Assembly (NCBI GenBank): GCA_031284065.1
Contig: JAITAP010000244.1
Location: 1-5,521 of the forward strand
Origin: Prevotellaceae bacterium
GTDB lineage: Bacteria > Bacteroidota > Bacteroidia > Bacteroidales > UBA932
Reading direction: 5' to 3'
DNA: 5,521 bases
Part shown: positions 1-5,521 of the stretch, in pieces
Layout: each line of letters begins with the position of its first letter
Numbering within the stretch: position 1 is the stretch's first letter
Position numbers and translations under genes: made by a program
Notes under the pieces: generated by a model
What the model was told of the DNA's origin: nothing
Databases searched by the model: none
Seen by the model: the letters and a program-made list of their open reading frames with translations, nothing else

Positions 1-124
1 CCCAAAGGGGAAAGCCCCCACCATCGACGCGCTTACCGGCACGTGGGCGCAAGACCCGCAGTACGCCGCAAAAATAAAATCGCTGCTAAAGCGAATGTAC
101 TACAGCGCAAGCGTAGAGCTTTGA
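1..124 (+). CDS. C-terminal fragment of a probable glucosaminidase-domain (GH73-like) peptidoglycan hydrolase
   Basis: The frame beginning at base 2 is open to a TGA at 122-124 and encodes 40 residues; the start lies left of the window. The fragment contains DALTGTWAQDPQYAAKIKSL. A G-T-[WY]-A-x-D-P-x-Y-A-x-K-[IL] pattern is typical of the last helices of bacterial glucosaminidase domains (FlgJ and autolysin type, PF01832), where it follows the catalytic region. From family knowledge, such enzymes cleave the glycan strand of peptidoglycan in the periplasm or at the cell surface. The catalytic glutamate and any signal peptide are outside the window, so activity cannot be judged. The protein ends about 20 residues after this motif, with no further C-terminal domain such as LysM. 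The gene converges with the nuclease gene downstream, and a terminator-like hairpin starts about 95 bases after the stop. The family call rests on one short motif and is moderately sure. Confidence 0.6.
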   Translation, partial: PKGKAPTIDALTGTWAQDPQYAAKIKSLLKRMYYSASVEL

Positions 125-217
125 TGACCTCCGCAGGGCAACAACTTGCAGCGATGAATCTGCCTTTCGGGCAGCGGTAAGTGTAATTTCAACTAACAAA
201 TGCAACTTTAAAGCAAG
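125..217. other. Noncoding spacer after the hydrolase gene
   Basis: No open frame of useful length and no RNA gene is seen here. The only structure is a small hairpin at 160-174 (five-base-pair stem CTGCC/GGCAG, loop of five), without a U-run. It is probably just the 3' untranslated region of the upstream gene leading into the terminator. Confidence 0.5.
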
Positions 218-256
218 AAAAAACGTTCATCGAGGGCATGCCCTTGATGAACGTTT
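218..256 (-). terminator. Strong rho-independent terminator hairpin, best oriented for the minus strand (addB), possibly bidirectional
   Basis: Bases 221-237 pair with 240-256, giving a 17-base-pair stem with only an AT dinucleotide at the centre. The single imperfection is a G opposite T near the middle. Read on the minus strand, the stem is followed at once by six T residues (218-223 on the plus strand are A) and then CTTGCTTT, the classic stem plus U-tract. On the plus strand only TTT closes the stem, followed by AGTAAAAATTT, so termination of the hydrolase transcript should be weaker. The minus-strand gene stops at 561, so its transcript would run about 300 bases through the long inverted repeat before reaching this site. 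The position between two convergent genes fits a shared terminator. Confidence 0.75.
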
Positions 257-332
257 AGTAAAAATTTCTGCTTTTACGTGACTTTGTTGCAGCGAGAGTA
301 CATTATGAAATTTTGAATTGGCTAACGCCGTG

Positions 333-391
333 TAAGTCCCGCAGGGACGACACTTTGGAGGCGACAGCAAGTGTCGTCCCTGCGGGACTTA
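333..391. repeat. Perfect 23-bp inverted repeat nested in the palindromic element
   Basis: Bases 333-355 (starting TAAGTCCCGCAGGGACGAC) are the exact reverse complement of 369-391, separated by a 13-base spacer. Each copy also contains the short self-complementary core GTCCC-GCA-GGGAC. The left arm could therefore pair either with this close copy or with the distant arm at 438-514, two mutually exclusive folds in the DNA or RNA. The core sequence is the same module that recurs at 438-468, 3549-3577 and 3605-3634. Confidence 0.8.
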
Positions 392-408
392 AGAGGAGAG
401 CGCTATCG

Positions 409-436
409 TTAACCGTAGGCTAAAGCCTACGGTTAA
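409..436. repeat. Perfect 13-bp hairpin at the centre-right of the palindromic element
   Basis: TTAACCGTAGGCT at 409-421 is exactly complementary to 424-436, with only AA between, so the 28 bases are a nearly perfect palindrome. No T-run follows on either strand, so it does not look like a terminator. Its sequence is unrelated to the surrounding GTCCCGCAGGGAC module, which suggests a second small palindromic repeat placed inside the first. No other copy is present in this window. Confidence 0.7.
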
Positions 437-560
437 TAAAGTGTCGTCCCTGCGGGACTTGCCCGGCGTCAGCCAATTCAAAATTTTATAATGTGCTCTC
501 ATTGCAACAAAGTCCCTACGGAATGAAAAACGCAAAACGCCCTACGAAAACATGGCGATT

Positions 561-3479
561 TTATCGGTGACAAATTTCGCTGTACGGGCATAGCGCACAC
601 GCCTCAGCGTCGTCGGTTTGGGTAAATGGCTGCGACACGTCGAACATGGCGGACAGCGCGGCGCGGAGCAACTCCTCAAAGCGCGGCAGGAGGGGCGTGG
701 CGTCGTCCACAGCGGCGTACCCCGCGCCGCTTTTGATTTTTATGCTGCCGTCAAAATCGCTCTTGCAGATGTTGCGGATAAAGAGCAGCATCGGCGCGAC
801 CGCTGCCGCGCCTTCTTTTTCGCGCATGATGGACGAGTAGAGCAGCGTTTGCAGGATTTCCGGGCGGCGCGCCTCCTCTTTTTCCGAAAAAAGCGCATCC
901 ACCGAAAGGAACTTCAGCTTTTTCCCGTTGAGGCTACTGCCCGTTTTGTAGTCGATAATCCGGAAGCCACCGTCCGCAACGTCTATGCGGTCAACGTACC
1001 CTTTGAAGTTCACCGCCCGCTGCGCGTGCCCGACGTTGACGCGCAGCTTGTGCTCCATCTTCTCCTCGAGCCCGCGCACGGTGAACGGCGCGCGGCGCAT
1101 GTCGTAGCGCAACATTCCCTCAACGTACTTCGCTACGGTTTCCTTTACCATGAAAAGTTTGCCGTTTCGCGCAATTTCGGCAACCTCTTTTTCGTCGTTA
1201 AAAAATTCCTTTGCCGTTTGCGCTTCCGCCAACGCCACCAGCTGCGGCCTGTTGTGCAGCAAGCCCGCCAAGTCTGCCGCCGAAATGGTTTTGCTGAGAA
1301 ACGGGCTGTAGAGCGCCTGCATGGTGTGGTGAAAAATGTTTCCCAACATTCGCCCGTCCACCTCTTCCGCCACCTCTTCGGGTTCTCTCAGCCGGGCAAT
1401 CTGCGCAAAGTAGAACTTGAGCGGGCAGGCAATGTAGCTGTTGAGCGAGCTTGCCGAAACAGCCCTTGCCCCGTCGTCCAGAAACTCGGCGAGGGCGGCG
1501 GCAACCGCGCCCGTTTTGTCCACCGCAATGGGTTGCGCCGGCGTGTGCGTTACGCTGTACGACACGCTGCGCTCGGTTACGCTGTGCGGGCTTTCCATCA
1601 CCAGCTGGCGCAGGTAGCGGCTCCTTTCGCCGCTGCGGCTGTCGCTGCCCTGGCTGTTGTACACCAGCCGTACCCGCTTGGCGCGCTGTAGCAGCCGGTA
1701 AAAGTAGTAGGCGTACATGGCTTCGTGCTGTTCAACGGTGGGCAGGCCAAAGCCCCGGCGCAGGTTGTAGGGGATGAGCGACGGCACGGTTTCGCCGTGC
1801 GGGAAAATATCGTCGTTGAGCGAGAGTACCACCAGATTTTCAAAGTCCAGCGTGCGGGTTTCCAGGATTCCCATCACCTGCAAGCCCGCAACGGGTTCGC
1901 CCTCAAACGGTATGCGGATACCCTTTAGCGCGCTGCGCAGAATGTTGAGGAATACGGGCAGCTCCGGCTGCATGTCGCACTCGCGGAGCGCGTCGGCGAG
2001 CTGGTTGAGCGACTTGTAGGCGCAGGCCACGTACTCGCGCCGCAGCTTGCTGTCGAGGCTGTCCTCCGCCGCCTCGGCGGTGGCTATGGCCGCCAGCAGC
2101 GCGCCCAGCAGCGCGGCAAAAGCGTCCGGCGTGGGCAACTTTACGAACAGACGGCTCACGGAGAAGCGCGTCCGGCTACTTTCCTCCGGAAAAAAATCCT
2201 CAGAGGTTACGTACACGCGGTTTTGCCGGATAATTTTGTCGCACAGCGCGCGCGACGCGCCTCCCGCAACCATGCGTATGTACTGGTGCTGTAGCAGCGC
2301 GAGCGCGTCCTTGTGGTAGAACCTCAGGGGCAGGCCTTCCGCCTCCCGCGCGTTTTTGTGCAGGCGAATGAGGAGCTCCACCAAGCTGTAGATGGGCGTT
2401 TGCGCGAGCGGGTAGCCCATGGTTACGTTGAGCGTTTCGGTCTCCGGAGGCAGCGCGTAGAGCGTGGGGATGAGCAGCCCCTCGTCGGCAAGGACAACGG
2501 CGGTGCGGCGGTCGAGCGGCTGCCCGCGGCACGCCTCGCCCAGCAGCGTTGGCAGCAGCTTGGCTTGCAGCACGTCGGAGGTGGTGGCGATAACCTGTAT
2601 ATCCTTTTCTCCGGCAAAGAGCGAGCCGCCCTCGTCCGGCGCTACGGGGGGGAAGTCGGCGAGATTTTGCCGCATGAACAGCCCCGCCTCCTGACGCTTG
2701 TCGTCAACGTAGTACGGGTCGTAGTCCCAGAAGAACTCGGCGCGGTCCTCCTGCCGCAGGTAGCGCAGCAGCGTCCGCTCGCACTCGTTGAGCGCGTTAA
2801 AGCCGATGAACGCAAACCTTTCCGCCCCGAAGTCAAACCCATTTTTCAGCAAAATTTCGGCGCCCTCGCGGTACATCATTCCCTGATAGGCGACATTCTT
2901 TTTGCGCAGCGCTTGCCGGAAATCGTTGTAGGCAGGCAGCAACGCGCTCCACAGCGAGGCAAAGTCCTCCTGCAGGCGGCCGCTCTTTTCGGGCGAAAAA
3001 TTCTGCCAAAACGCCTGCACCGCGTCGCGCTGCGCCTTGCTCAAAAAGGAGAGGCTGTCGTCCATATTTTTCAGCGCGGCAAGGTTTCGCAGCAGCGGGT
3101 CAACCTGCACCAAGTACTTGTCCAGCGCGTCAAAATCGTTGAGCATGACCTCGCCCCAGAAGTAGAAGCGCTCAAACGATTCGTCCGTGTGGCGATTTTT
3201 TTGGTAGCTTTTGTAGAGCTCCGCCACCAGCAGGTAGCGGTTTGCCTCGCTCAGCCCGCTGAGGCGCGAAAAAATTTCGGCTATAGCCGTAGCCTTCGGC
3301 TGCCACAGCGGGCGGCTAAGCTGCGGCGAAAGGTATTCGGAAAAGTACAGGCGCGCGCGGCGGCTGGGGAATACGAGCGTAAGCGAGCTGATTTGCTCGC
3401 CGTACCTGACGTACAGGCTTTGGGCGACGCGCTCCAAAAAGGGGGCGTCCGGCGCTAACGGTGGTTGGTTGATTCCCAT
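561..3479 (-). CDS. addB: AddB-like PD-(D/E)XK nuclease / inactivated helicase with Fe-S site
   Basis: 972 residues, complete, ending at TAA (561-563). AddB works with AddA to process double-strand DNA ends for RecA-dependent repair in the cytoplasm; its nuclease cuts one strand and its helicase-like part senses Chi. The N-terminus shows LVFPSRRARLYFSEYL (residues 35-50) but no GxxxxGK[ST] loop, so an ATP-binding site is absent. A UvrD-like motif (about 531-560, GLQVMGILETRTLDF then LNDDIFP) keeps the helicase fold. The nuclease domain begins at SASSLNSYIACPLKFYF (675-691), then GNIFHHT (713-719), GYVDRID (827-833), IIDYKTG (841-847) and ILQTLLY (875-881). D843 and K845 are the catalytic pair. 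C685 with C961-x2-C964-x5-C970 gives the four-cysteine 4Fe-4S latch with AddB spacing. It is shorter than the roughly 1,150-residue Firmicutes AddB. An in-frame TAA lies 12 bases before the ATG, so no upstream start is possible. addA is not adjacent: the neighbours are convergent and divergent, so the gene is probably monocistronic. Confidence 0.9.
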   Translation of the reverse strand: MGINQPPLAPDAPFLERVAQSLYVRYGEQISSLTLVFPSRRARLYFSEYLSPQLSRPLWQPKATAIAEIFSRLSGLSEANRYLLVAELYKSYQKNRHTDESFERFYFWGEVMLNDFDALDKYLVQVDPLLRNLAALKNMDDSLSFLSKAQRDAVQAFWQNFSPEKSGRLQEDFASLWSALLPAYNDFRQALRKKNVAYQGMMYREGAEILLKNGFDFGAERFAFIGFNALNECERTLLRYLRQEDRAEFFWDYDPYYVDDKRQEAGLFMRQNLADFPPVAPDEGGSLFAGEKDIQVIATTSDVLQAKLLPTLLGEACRGQPLDRRTAVVLADEGLLIPTLYALPPETETLNVTMGYPLAQTPIYSLVELLIRLHKNAREAEGLPLRFYHKDALALLQHQYIRMVAGGASRALCDKIIRQNRVYVTSEDFFPEESSRTRFSVSRLFVKLPTPDAFAALLGALLAAIATAEAAEDSLDSKLRREYVACAYKSLNQLADALRECDMQPELPVFLNILRSALKGIRIPFEGEPVAGLQVMGILETRTLDFENLVVLSLNDDIFPHGETVPSLIPYNLRRGFGLPTVEQHEAMYAYYFYRLLQRAKRVRLVYNSQGSDSRSGERSRYLRQLVMESPHSVTERSVSYSVTHTPAQPIAVDKTGAVAAALAEFLDDGARAVSASSLNSYIACPLKFYFAQIARLREPEEVAEEVDGRMLGNIFHHTMQALYSPFLSKTISAADLAGLLHNRPQLVALAEAQTAKEFFNDEKEVAEIARNGKLFMVKETVAKYVEGMLRYDMRRAPFTVRGLEEKMEHKLRVNVGHAQRAVNFKGYVDRIDVADGGFRIIDYKTGSSLNGKKLKFLSVDALFSEKEEARRPEILQTLLYSSIMREKEGAAAVAPMLLFIRNICKSDFDGSIKIKSGAGYAAVDDATPLLPRFEELLRAALSAMFDVSQPFTQTDDAEACALCPYSEICHR

Positions 3480-3483
3480 AGCG

Positions 3484-3514
3484 CAAACTTACATGAAAAA
3501 TTTCAGGTTTACAA
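3484..3514 (-). promoter_or_regulatory. Putative Bacteroidota-type promoter of the addB-like gene
   Basis: On the minus strand TAAGTTTG (3484-3491) matches the Bacteroidota -7 consensus TAnnTTTG. A TTG (3512-3514) lies 20 bases upstream, at the expected -33 spacing. The -7 box ends four bases before the ATG at 3479, so transcription would start at or just inside the start codon, giving a leaderless or nearly leaderless mRNA. No Shine-Dalgarno-like purine run is seen before the ATG. The consensus is short and could match by chance. Alternatively the true start could be a codon further inside the gene. Confidence 0.4.
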
Positions 3515-3548
3515 GCAACGGGATAGAAAATTGAGAATTATTGCTTGC

Positions 3549-3634
3549 GCCGGGCAAGTCCCGCGGCGACGACATTTGAAATTTTGAATTTTGAATTGGC
3601 TAACGCCGGGCAAGTCCCGCAGGGACGACACTTT
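3549..3634 (+). repeat. Two direct copies of the GTCCCGCAGGGAC repeat module
   Basis: Bases 3549-3577 and 3605-3634 both read GCCGGGCAAGTCCCGC and then GACGACA..TTT. The second is intact. The first has changes in the GGGAC half and lacks one base, so its small hairpin is broken. The stretch from about 3577 to 3637 matches the left arm of the 280-514 element from about 307 to 358 (TGAAATTTTGAA, AATTGGCTAACGCCG, then the module), with one extra GAATTTT unit. It is therefore a partial copy of the same arm without the outer 27 bases. A and T rich TTGAATT runs join the two copies. No gene is seen in this stretch. Confidence 0.75.
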
Positions 3635-3637
3635 GGG

Positions 3638-3806
3638 AGACCTCACCCCCGACCCCTCTCCAAAGGAGAGGGGGGAGGGACACGACGTTCGGCGCAAGCT
3701 ACCCTTTCGGCGAAAGCCACCCCTCTCCTTTGGAGAGGGGCTGGGGGTGAGGTCTGAGGCGAAAGCCACCCCTCTCCTTTGGAGAGGGGACGGGGGTGAG
3801 GTCTGA
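3638..3806. repeat. Three copies of a GC-rich hairpin repeat, one inverted and two in 49-bp tandem
   Basis: Each copy has the core CCCCTCTCC-3 nt-GGAGAGGGG, a perfect nine-base-pair hairpin, at 3653-3673, 3720-3740 and 3769-3789. The core is flanked on one side by GGGGGTGAGGTCT. Copies two and three are exact 49-base tandem units (3709-3757 and 3758-3806, each starting GGCGAAAGCCA) that differ only at a CT/AC pair. Copy one (3638-3673) is in the opposite orientation and differs from the reverse complement of the others at one or two bases. Similar CTCACCCC..CCCTCTCC repeats are known as dispersed intergenic repeats in several bacteria and are often mistranslated as small proteins. They lie between two divergent genes, upstream of the secreted-protein gene. 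Confidence 0.8.
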
Positions 3807-3902
3807 GGCGAACAACTTGCAAATTTGCGAATGTTTTAATGTTTTAGTATAGTTCTCAAAAAATCAATTTCCTAATGTTCACTTTTTAAAAATTATTGTG
3901 CG
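3807..3902 (+). promoter_or_regulatory. A/T-rich leader of the secreted-protein gene
   Basis: After the GC-rich repeats the sequence switches sharply to A/T-rich DNA up to the ATG at 3903, as expected for a promoter and 5' leader. It includes a repeated AATGTTTTA/ATGTTTTAG and long A and T runs. No clean TTG-N19-21-TAnnTTTG pair was found, and there is no Shine-Dalgarno sequence before the ATG, only A/T-rich sequence ending ATTGTGCG. The region call is by position and base composition only. Confidence 0.35.
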
Positions 3903-5521
3903 ATGAAAAAAAATTATTTCTCCAAAACGCTGTGGCGCACGGTGCGCGCTACGTGTTTAGCGATGCTCCTGCTTTATGGGGCAACAAACAATGTTGCTTC
4001 GGCGGCTACCAAAATTGCCGGCGATCTTATCACCCTGAGCGAAGCCAACGACACCACGTGGTACTACATTGAGGTGCCGTACAACAGCCAATTTTCACCG
4101 ATTGGGAGCGTCATTAACGACAATGCCGGTCGGGGTTTTACGGTGCTGACCTCGAAAGGCGCTAGTACTAATGCTCAGTTTAATCCCCTACGCCCCAACA
4201 ACCTGAGGAGCGTGCAGCAGTGGGCGGTTGTTGCCAATGGAGACAAATACTCGCTTGTGAATAGAAACGGAAAGTATTTTGGCAATCTAAAAGATGTAGA
4301 TGACCTGAGCAACGCTACGGCTTTTACCATAACCATTGCAAATAGTTATTTTGTTAAGATGCTGAATGGCAGCAACCTTGCATTAGGGGCAGATTCTGAT
4401 AACAGCAACGCCCGGTTTAACGGTACTCCTTCGGGTACAGACTTAGATATTCACTCAAACACCGGTCTTCCCAGTGCTGGTGGTGGTGGTTTACGCACTC
4501 TGCGCTTCGTTCCCATAGCGCAGATAGACGACTACTACCCGTTTATCTTTGAACAAAACCAAAGCGTTACAAAGTGGTTTTTCATCAAAAGCTTGCACAC
4601 TGCCAATAGCGCCGCGCCCTACCTGACGCTGAAAGCCGACGGGACAACCTTTGAGCTGGCGGCAAAAAACGGAAGCCTTGGGCAGCTGTTTGGCTTTGTG
4701 AGCAGCGACAACGGCGAAAGAACCAACATTGTTAGCGCGGCAGACCCCGCAAAGTACCTCTACTCCGGTACAGCCACAAAAGGCTCTCCGGTGGATGTTG
4801 CGCTAAGCTCAACTGCAAAAGGGTGGATACTGAGGCACGTGGTTGCTCCAAAAATAAGCCCTACCATACAGGGCATTATTCGTGATGCGAGAGGCTCCGG
4901 CAGTAAGGATGACGGAAATCACAACGGCGGAAGTATTATTGCCTTTGACAACGGAGCGCTTAAGGGCGACTTCTGGACGAGGGACTATACTACCTACAAC
5001 AACAAGTATGCGTGGGCGTTTCACGAAAAGGCGGCGCCGGTAAAGCTTACCGGTGCAAATGTAACCGTTACCGCTCCCTACTCCGGGCAAAACTCTTTTG
5101 CCGCCACCCCCGGCGATAATGTTGAGCTGAAGTTTGCGGCGAACACGGACTACGGAGTAACCGAAATAAAGCTGAACAGCGAAATCATTCTTTACATTGA
5201 CAAAGGAAGCGAGGTTATTGTTCCCAATAAAGGACTTGCCAAAGATGGAAGCGGAAATTACACCCTAACTTTTAGCAACATACAGGACGCTCAGGAGGTA
5301 AACGTGTCTGTTGCTAAGATAGCAGACACCGAGGTAGCGGTAACCACGTATGGCAATGATATTACCGTAACCAGCCCCACAACCCCCTCCCCCCACACTG
5401 TAACCGTCGGCAGCGACTTTACGCTTGAGTTCACCTCGCCCGCAAAGCCCTTTATTGAGGTAACGCCTGCCACGCTGGTGTACACCCTCGCACACACCGA
5501 AAAGGGCAAGTACACGCTTAC
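3903..5521 (+). CDS. N-terminal part of a secreted protein with duplicated ricin-like region and Ig-like repeats
   Basis: The frame is open from ATG 3903 to the right edge: 539 full codons, no stop. Residues 1-34 form a Sec signal peptide: MKKNYFSK, basic residues to R15, hydrophobic LAMLLLYGA, and a VASA|A signal peptidase I site. C18 lies before the hydrophobic core, so it is not a lipobox. Residues about 52-204 and 223-315 look like two copies of a ricin B-like beta-trefoil unit. Each starts W-[YF]-[YF]-I (53-56, 225-228), has a Q-x-[WF] motif (QQW 105-107, QLF 261-263), and then a KYSLVNRNGKYF or TNIVSAADPAKYLYSG strand. GGGG (193-196) looks like a linker. From about 385, two beta-rich Ig-like repeats begin NVTVTAP and DITVTSP, about 100 residues apart. 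Ricin-like folds often bind sugars, but no ligand can be named. A C-terminal type IX sorting domain would fit a Bacteroidota surface protein but would lie outside the window. No name is recognised. Confidence 0.85.
   Translation, partial: MKKNYFSKTLWRTVRATCLAMLLLYGATNNVASAATKIAGDLITLSEANDTTWYYIEVPYNSQFSPIGSVINDNAGRGFTVLTSKGASTNAQFNPLRPNNLRSVQQWAVVANGDKYSLVNRNGKYFGNLKDVDDLSNATAFTITIANSYFVKMLNGSNLALGADSDNSNARFNGTPSGTDLDIHSNTGLPSAGGGGLRTLRFVPIAQIDDYYPFIFEQNQSVTKWFFIKSLHTANSAAPYLTLKADGTTFELAAKNGSLGQLFGFVSSDNGERTNIVSAADPAKYLYSGTATKGSPVDVALSSTAKGWILRHVVAPKISPTIQGIIRDARGSGSKDDGNHNGGSIIAFDNGALKGDFWTRDYTTYNNKYAWAFHEKAAPVKLTGANVTVTAPYSGQNSFAATPGDNVELKFAANTDYGVTEIKLNSEIILYIDKGSEVIVPNKGLAKDGSGNYTLTFSNIQDAQEVNVSVAKIADTEVAVTTYGNDITVTSPTTPSPHTVTVGSDFTLEFTSPAKPFIEVTPATLVYTLAHTEKGKYTL

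Larger units (their letters stand above)
280..514. repeat. 235-bp palindromic element with 77-bp inverted arms (MITE- or REP-cluster-like)
   Basis: Bases 280-356 and the reverse complement of 438-514 are the same length, 77, and differ at only seven positions by eye, with no gaps. The arms begin GACTTTGTTGCA at the outside and end GGGACGACACTTT at the inside. The inner 81 bases hold a third copy of the inner arm sequence and a separate perfect hairpin. No open frame for a transposase exists in the element, so if it is mobile it is non-autonomous. A TACG lies directly outside each end (275-278 and 517-520) and could be a four-base target duplication, but this is too short to be convincing alone. 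The element lies wholly in the 3' side of two convergent genes. Its origin is inferred from structure only. Confidence 0.75.

Noticed and set aside
160..174. Terminator right after the hydrolase gene
   Set aside because: The five-base-pair hairpin is weak and has no T-run; the structure at 218-256 is far stronger.
280..514. CRISPR array
   Set aside because: Repeats occur in both orientations with unequal spacing and no unique spacers, and no cas gene is present.
618..1691. Long open frame on the plus strand inside the addB-like gene (357 codons)
   Set aside because: It is antisense to the conserved nuclease domain; its translation is Arg/Val/Ala-rich with no recognisable motif, as expected opposite a GC-rich coding frame.
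2313..3458. Long open frame on the plus strand inside the addB-like gene (381 codons)
   Set aside because: It is antisense to the helicase-like half of the same gene, with no motifs and no promoter or leader of its own. The codon pattern is explained by the minus-strand gene.
3509..3806. Small overlapping open frames on both strands encoding LTPSPSPKERG-type peptides
   Set aside because: These are translations of the GC-rich hairpin repeats. Such peptides are a known artefact of this repeat type, and frames are open on both strands at once.
3848..3885. Promoter for the secreted-protein gene
   Set aside because: Candidate A/T-rich boxes such as TAATGTTC miss key bases of TAnnTTTG and lack a properly spaced TTG; no site could be chosen.
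3903..3959. Lipoprotein signal with C18 as the lipidated cysteine
   Set aside because: C18 comes before the hydrophobic stretch, not after it, and VASA-A gives a good signal peptidase I site.
4809..5495. Minus-strand open frames of 74-93 codons
   Set aside because: They lie antisense to the continuous plus-strand secreted-protein frame and show no motif.

Overview
The window looks like a piece of a Bacteroidota (Bacteroidales-like) chromosome. This rests on three observations. The large minus-strand gene has the Bacteroidota form of AddB, with no N-terminal ATP-binding loop. A TTG-N20-TAAGTTTG promoter-like pair fits the Bacteroidota -33/-7 consensus. The start codons have A/T-rich leaders without a Shine-Dalgarno sequence. 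The species cannot be named from the sequence.

Layout: (1) 1-124, the last 40 codons of a plus-strand gene, probably a glucosaminidase-domain peptidoglycan hydrolase. (2) 125-560, a noncoding convergent intergenic region. It holds a strong terminator hairpin (218-256) and a 235-bp palindromic element (280-514) with 77-bp inverted arms and two nested hairpins. (3) 561-3479, one intact minus-strand gene for a 972-residue AddB-like PD-(D/E)XK nuclease with a four-cysteine Fe-S site. (4) 3480-3902, a divergent intergenic region. It holds the putative addB promoter, two more copies of the repeat module seen in (2), and three copies of a GC-rich hairpin repeat, two of them in 49-bp tandem. (5) 3903 to the window end, the first 539 codons of a secreted protein with a signal peptide, a duplicated ricin-like beta-trefoil region and Ig-like repeats. 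It continues past the right edge.

The three genes do not form an operon. The hydrolase fragment and addB converge on the shared terminator region, and addB and the secreted protein diverge from 3480-3902. By inference the jobs are separate: cell-wall turnover, double-strand-break processing, and a cell-surface or secreted adhesin or binding protein. The most unusual content is in the intergenic DNA, where one dispersed palindromic repeat family lies on both sides of addB.
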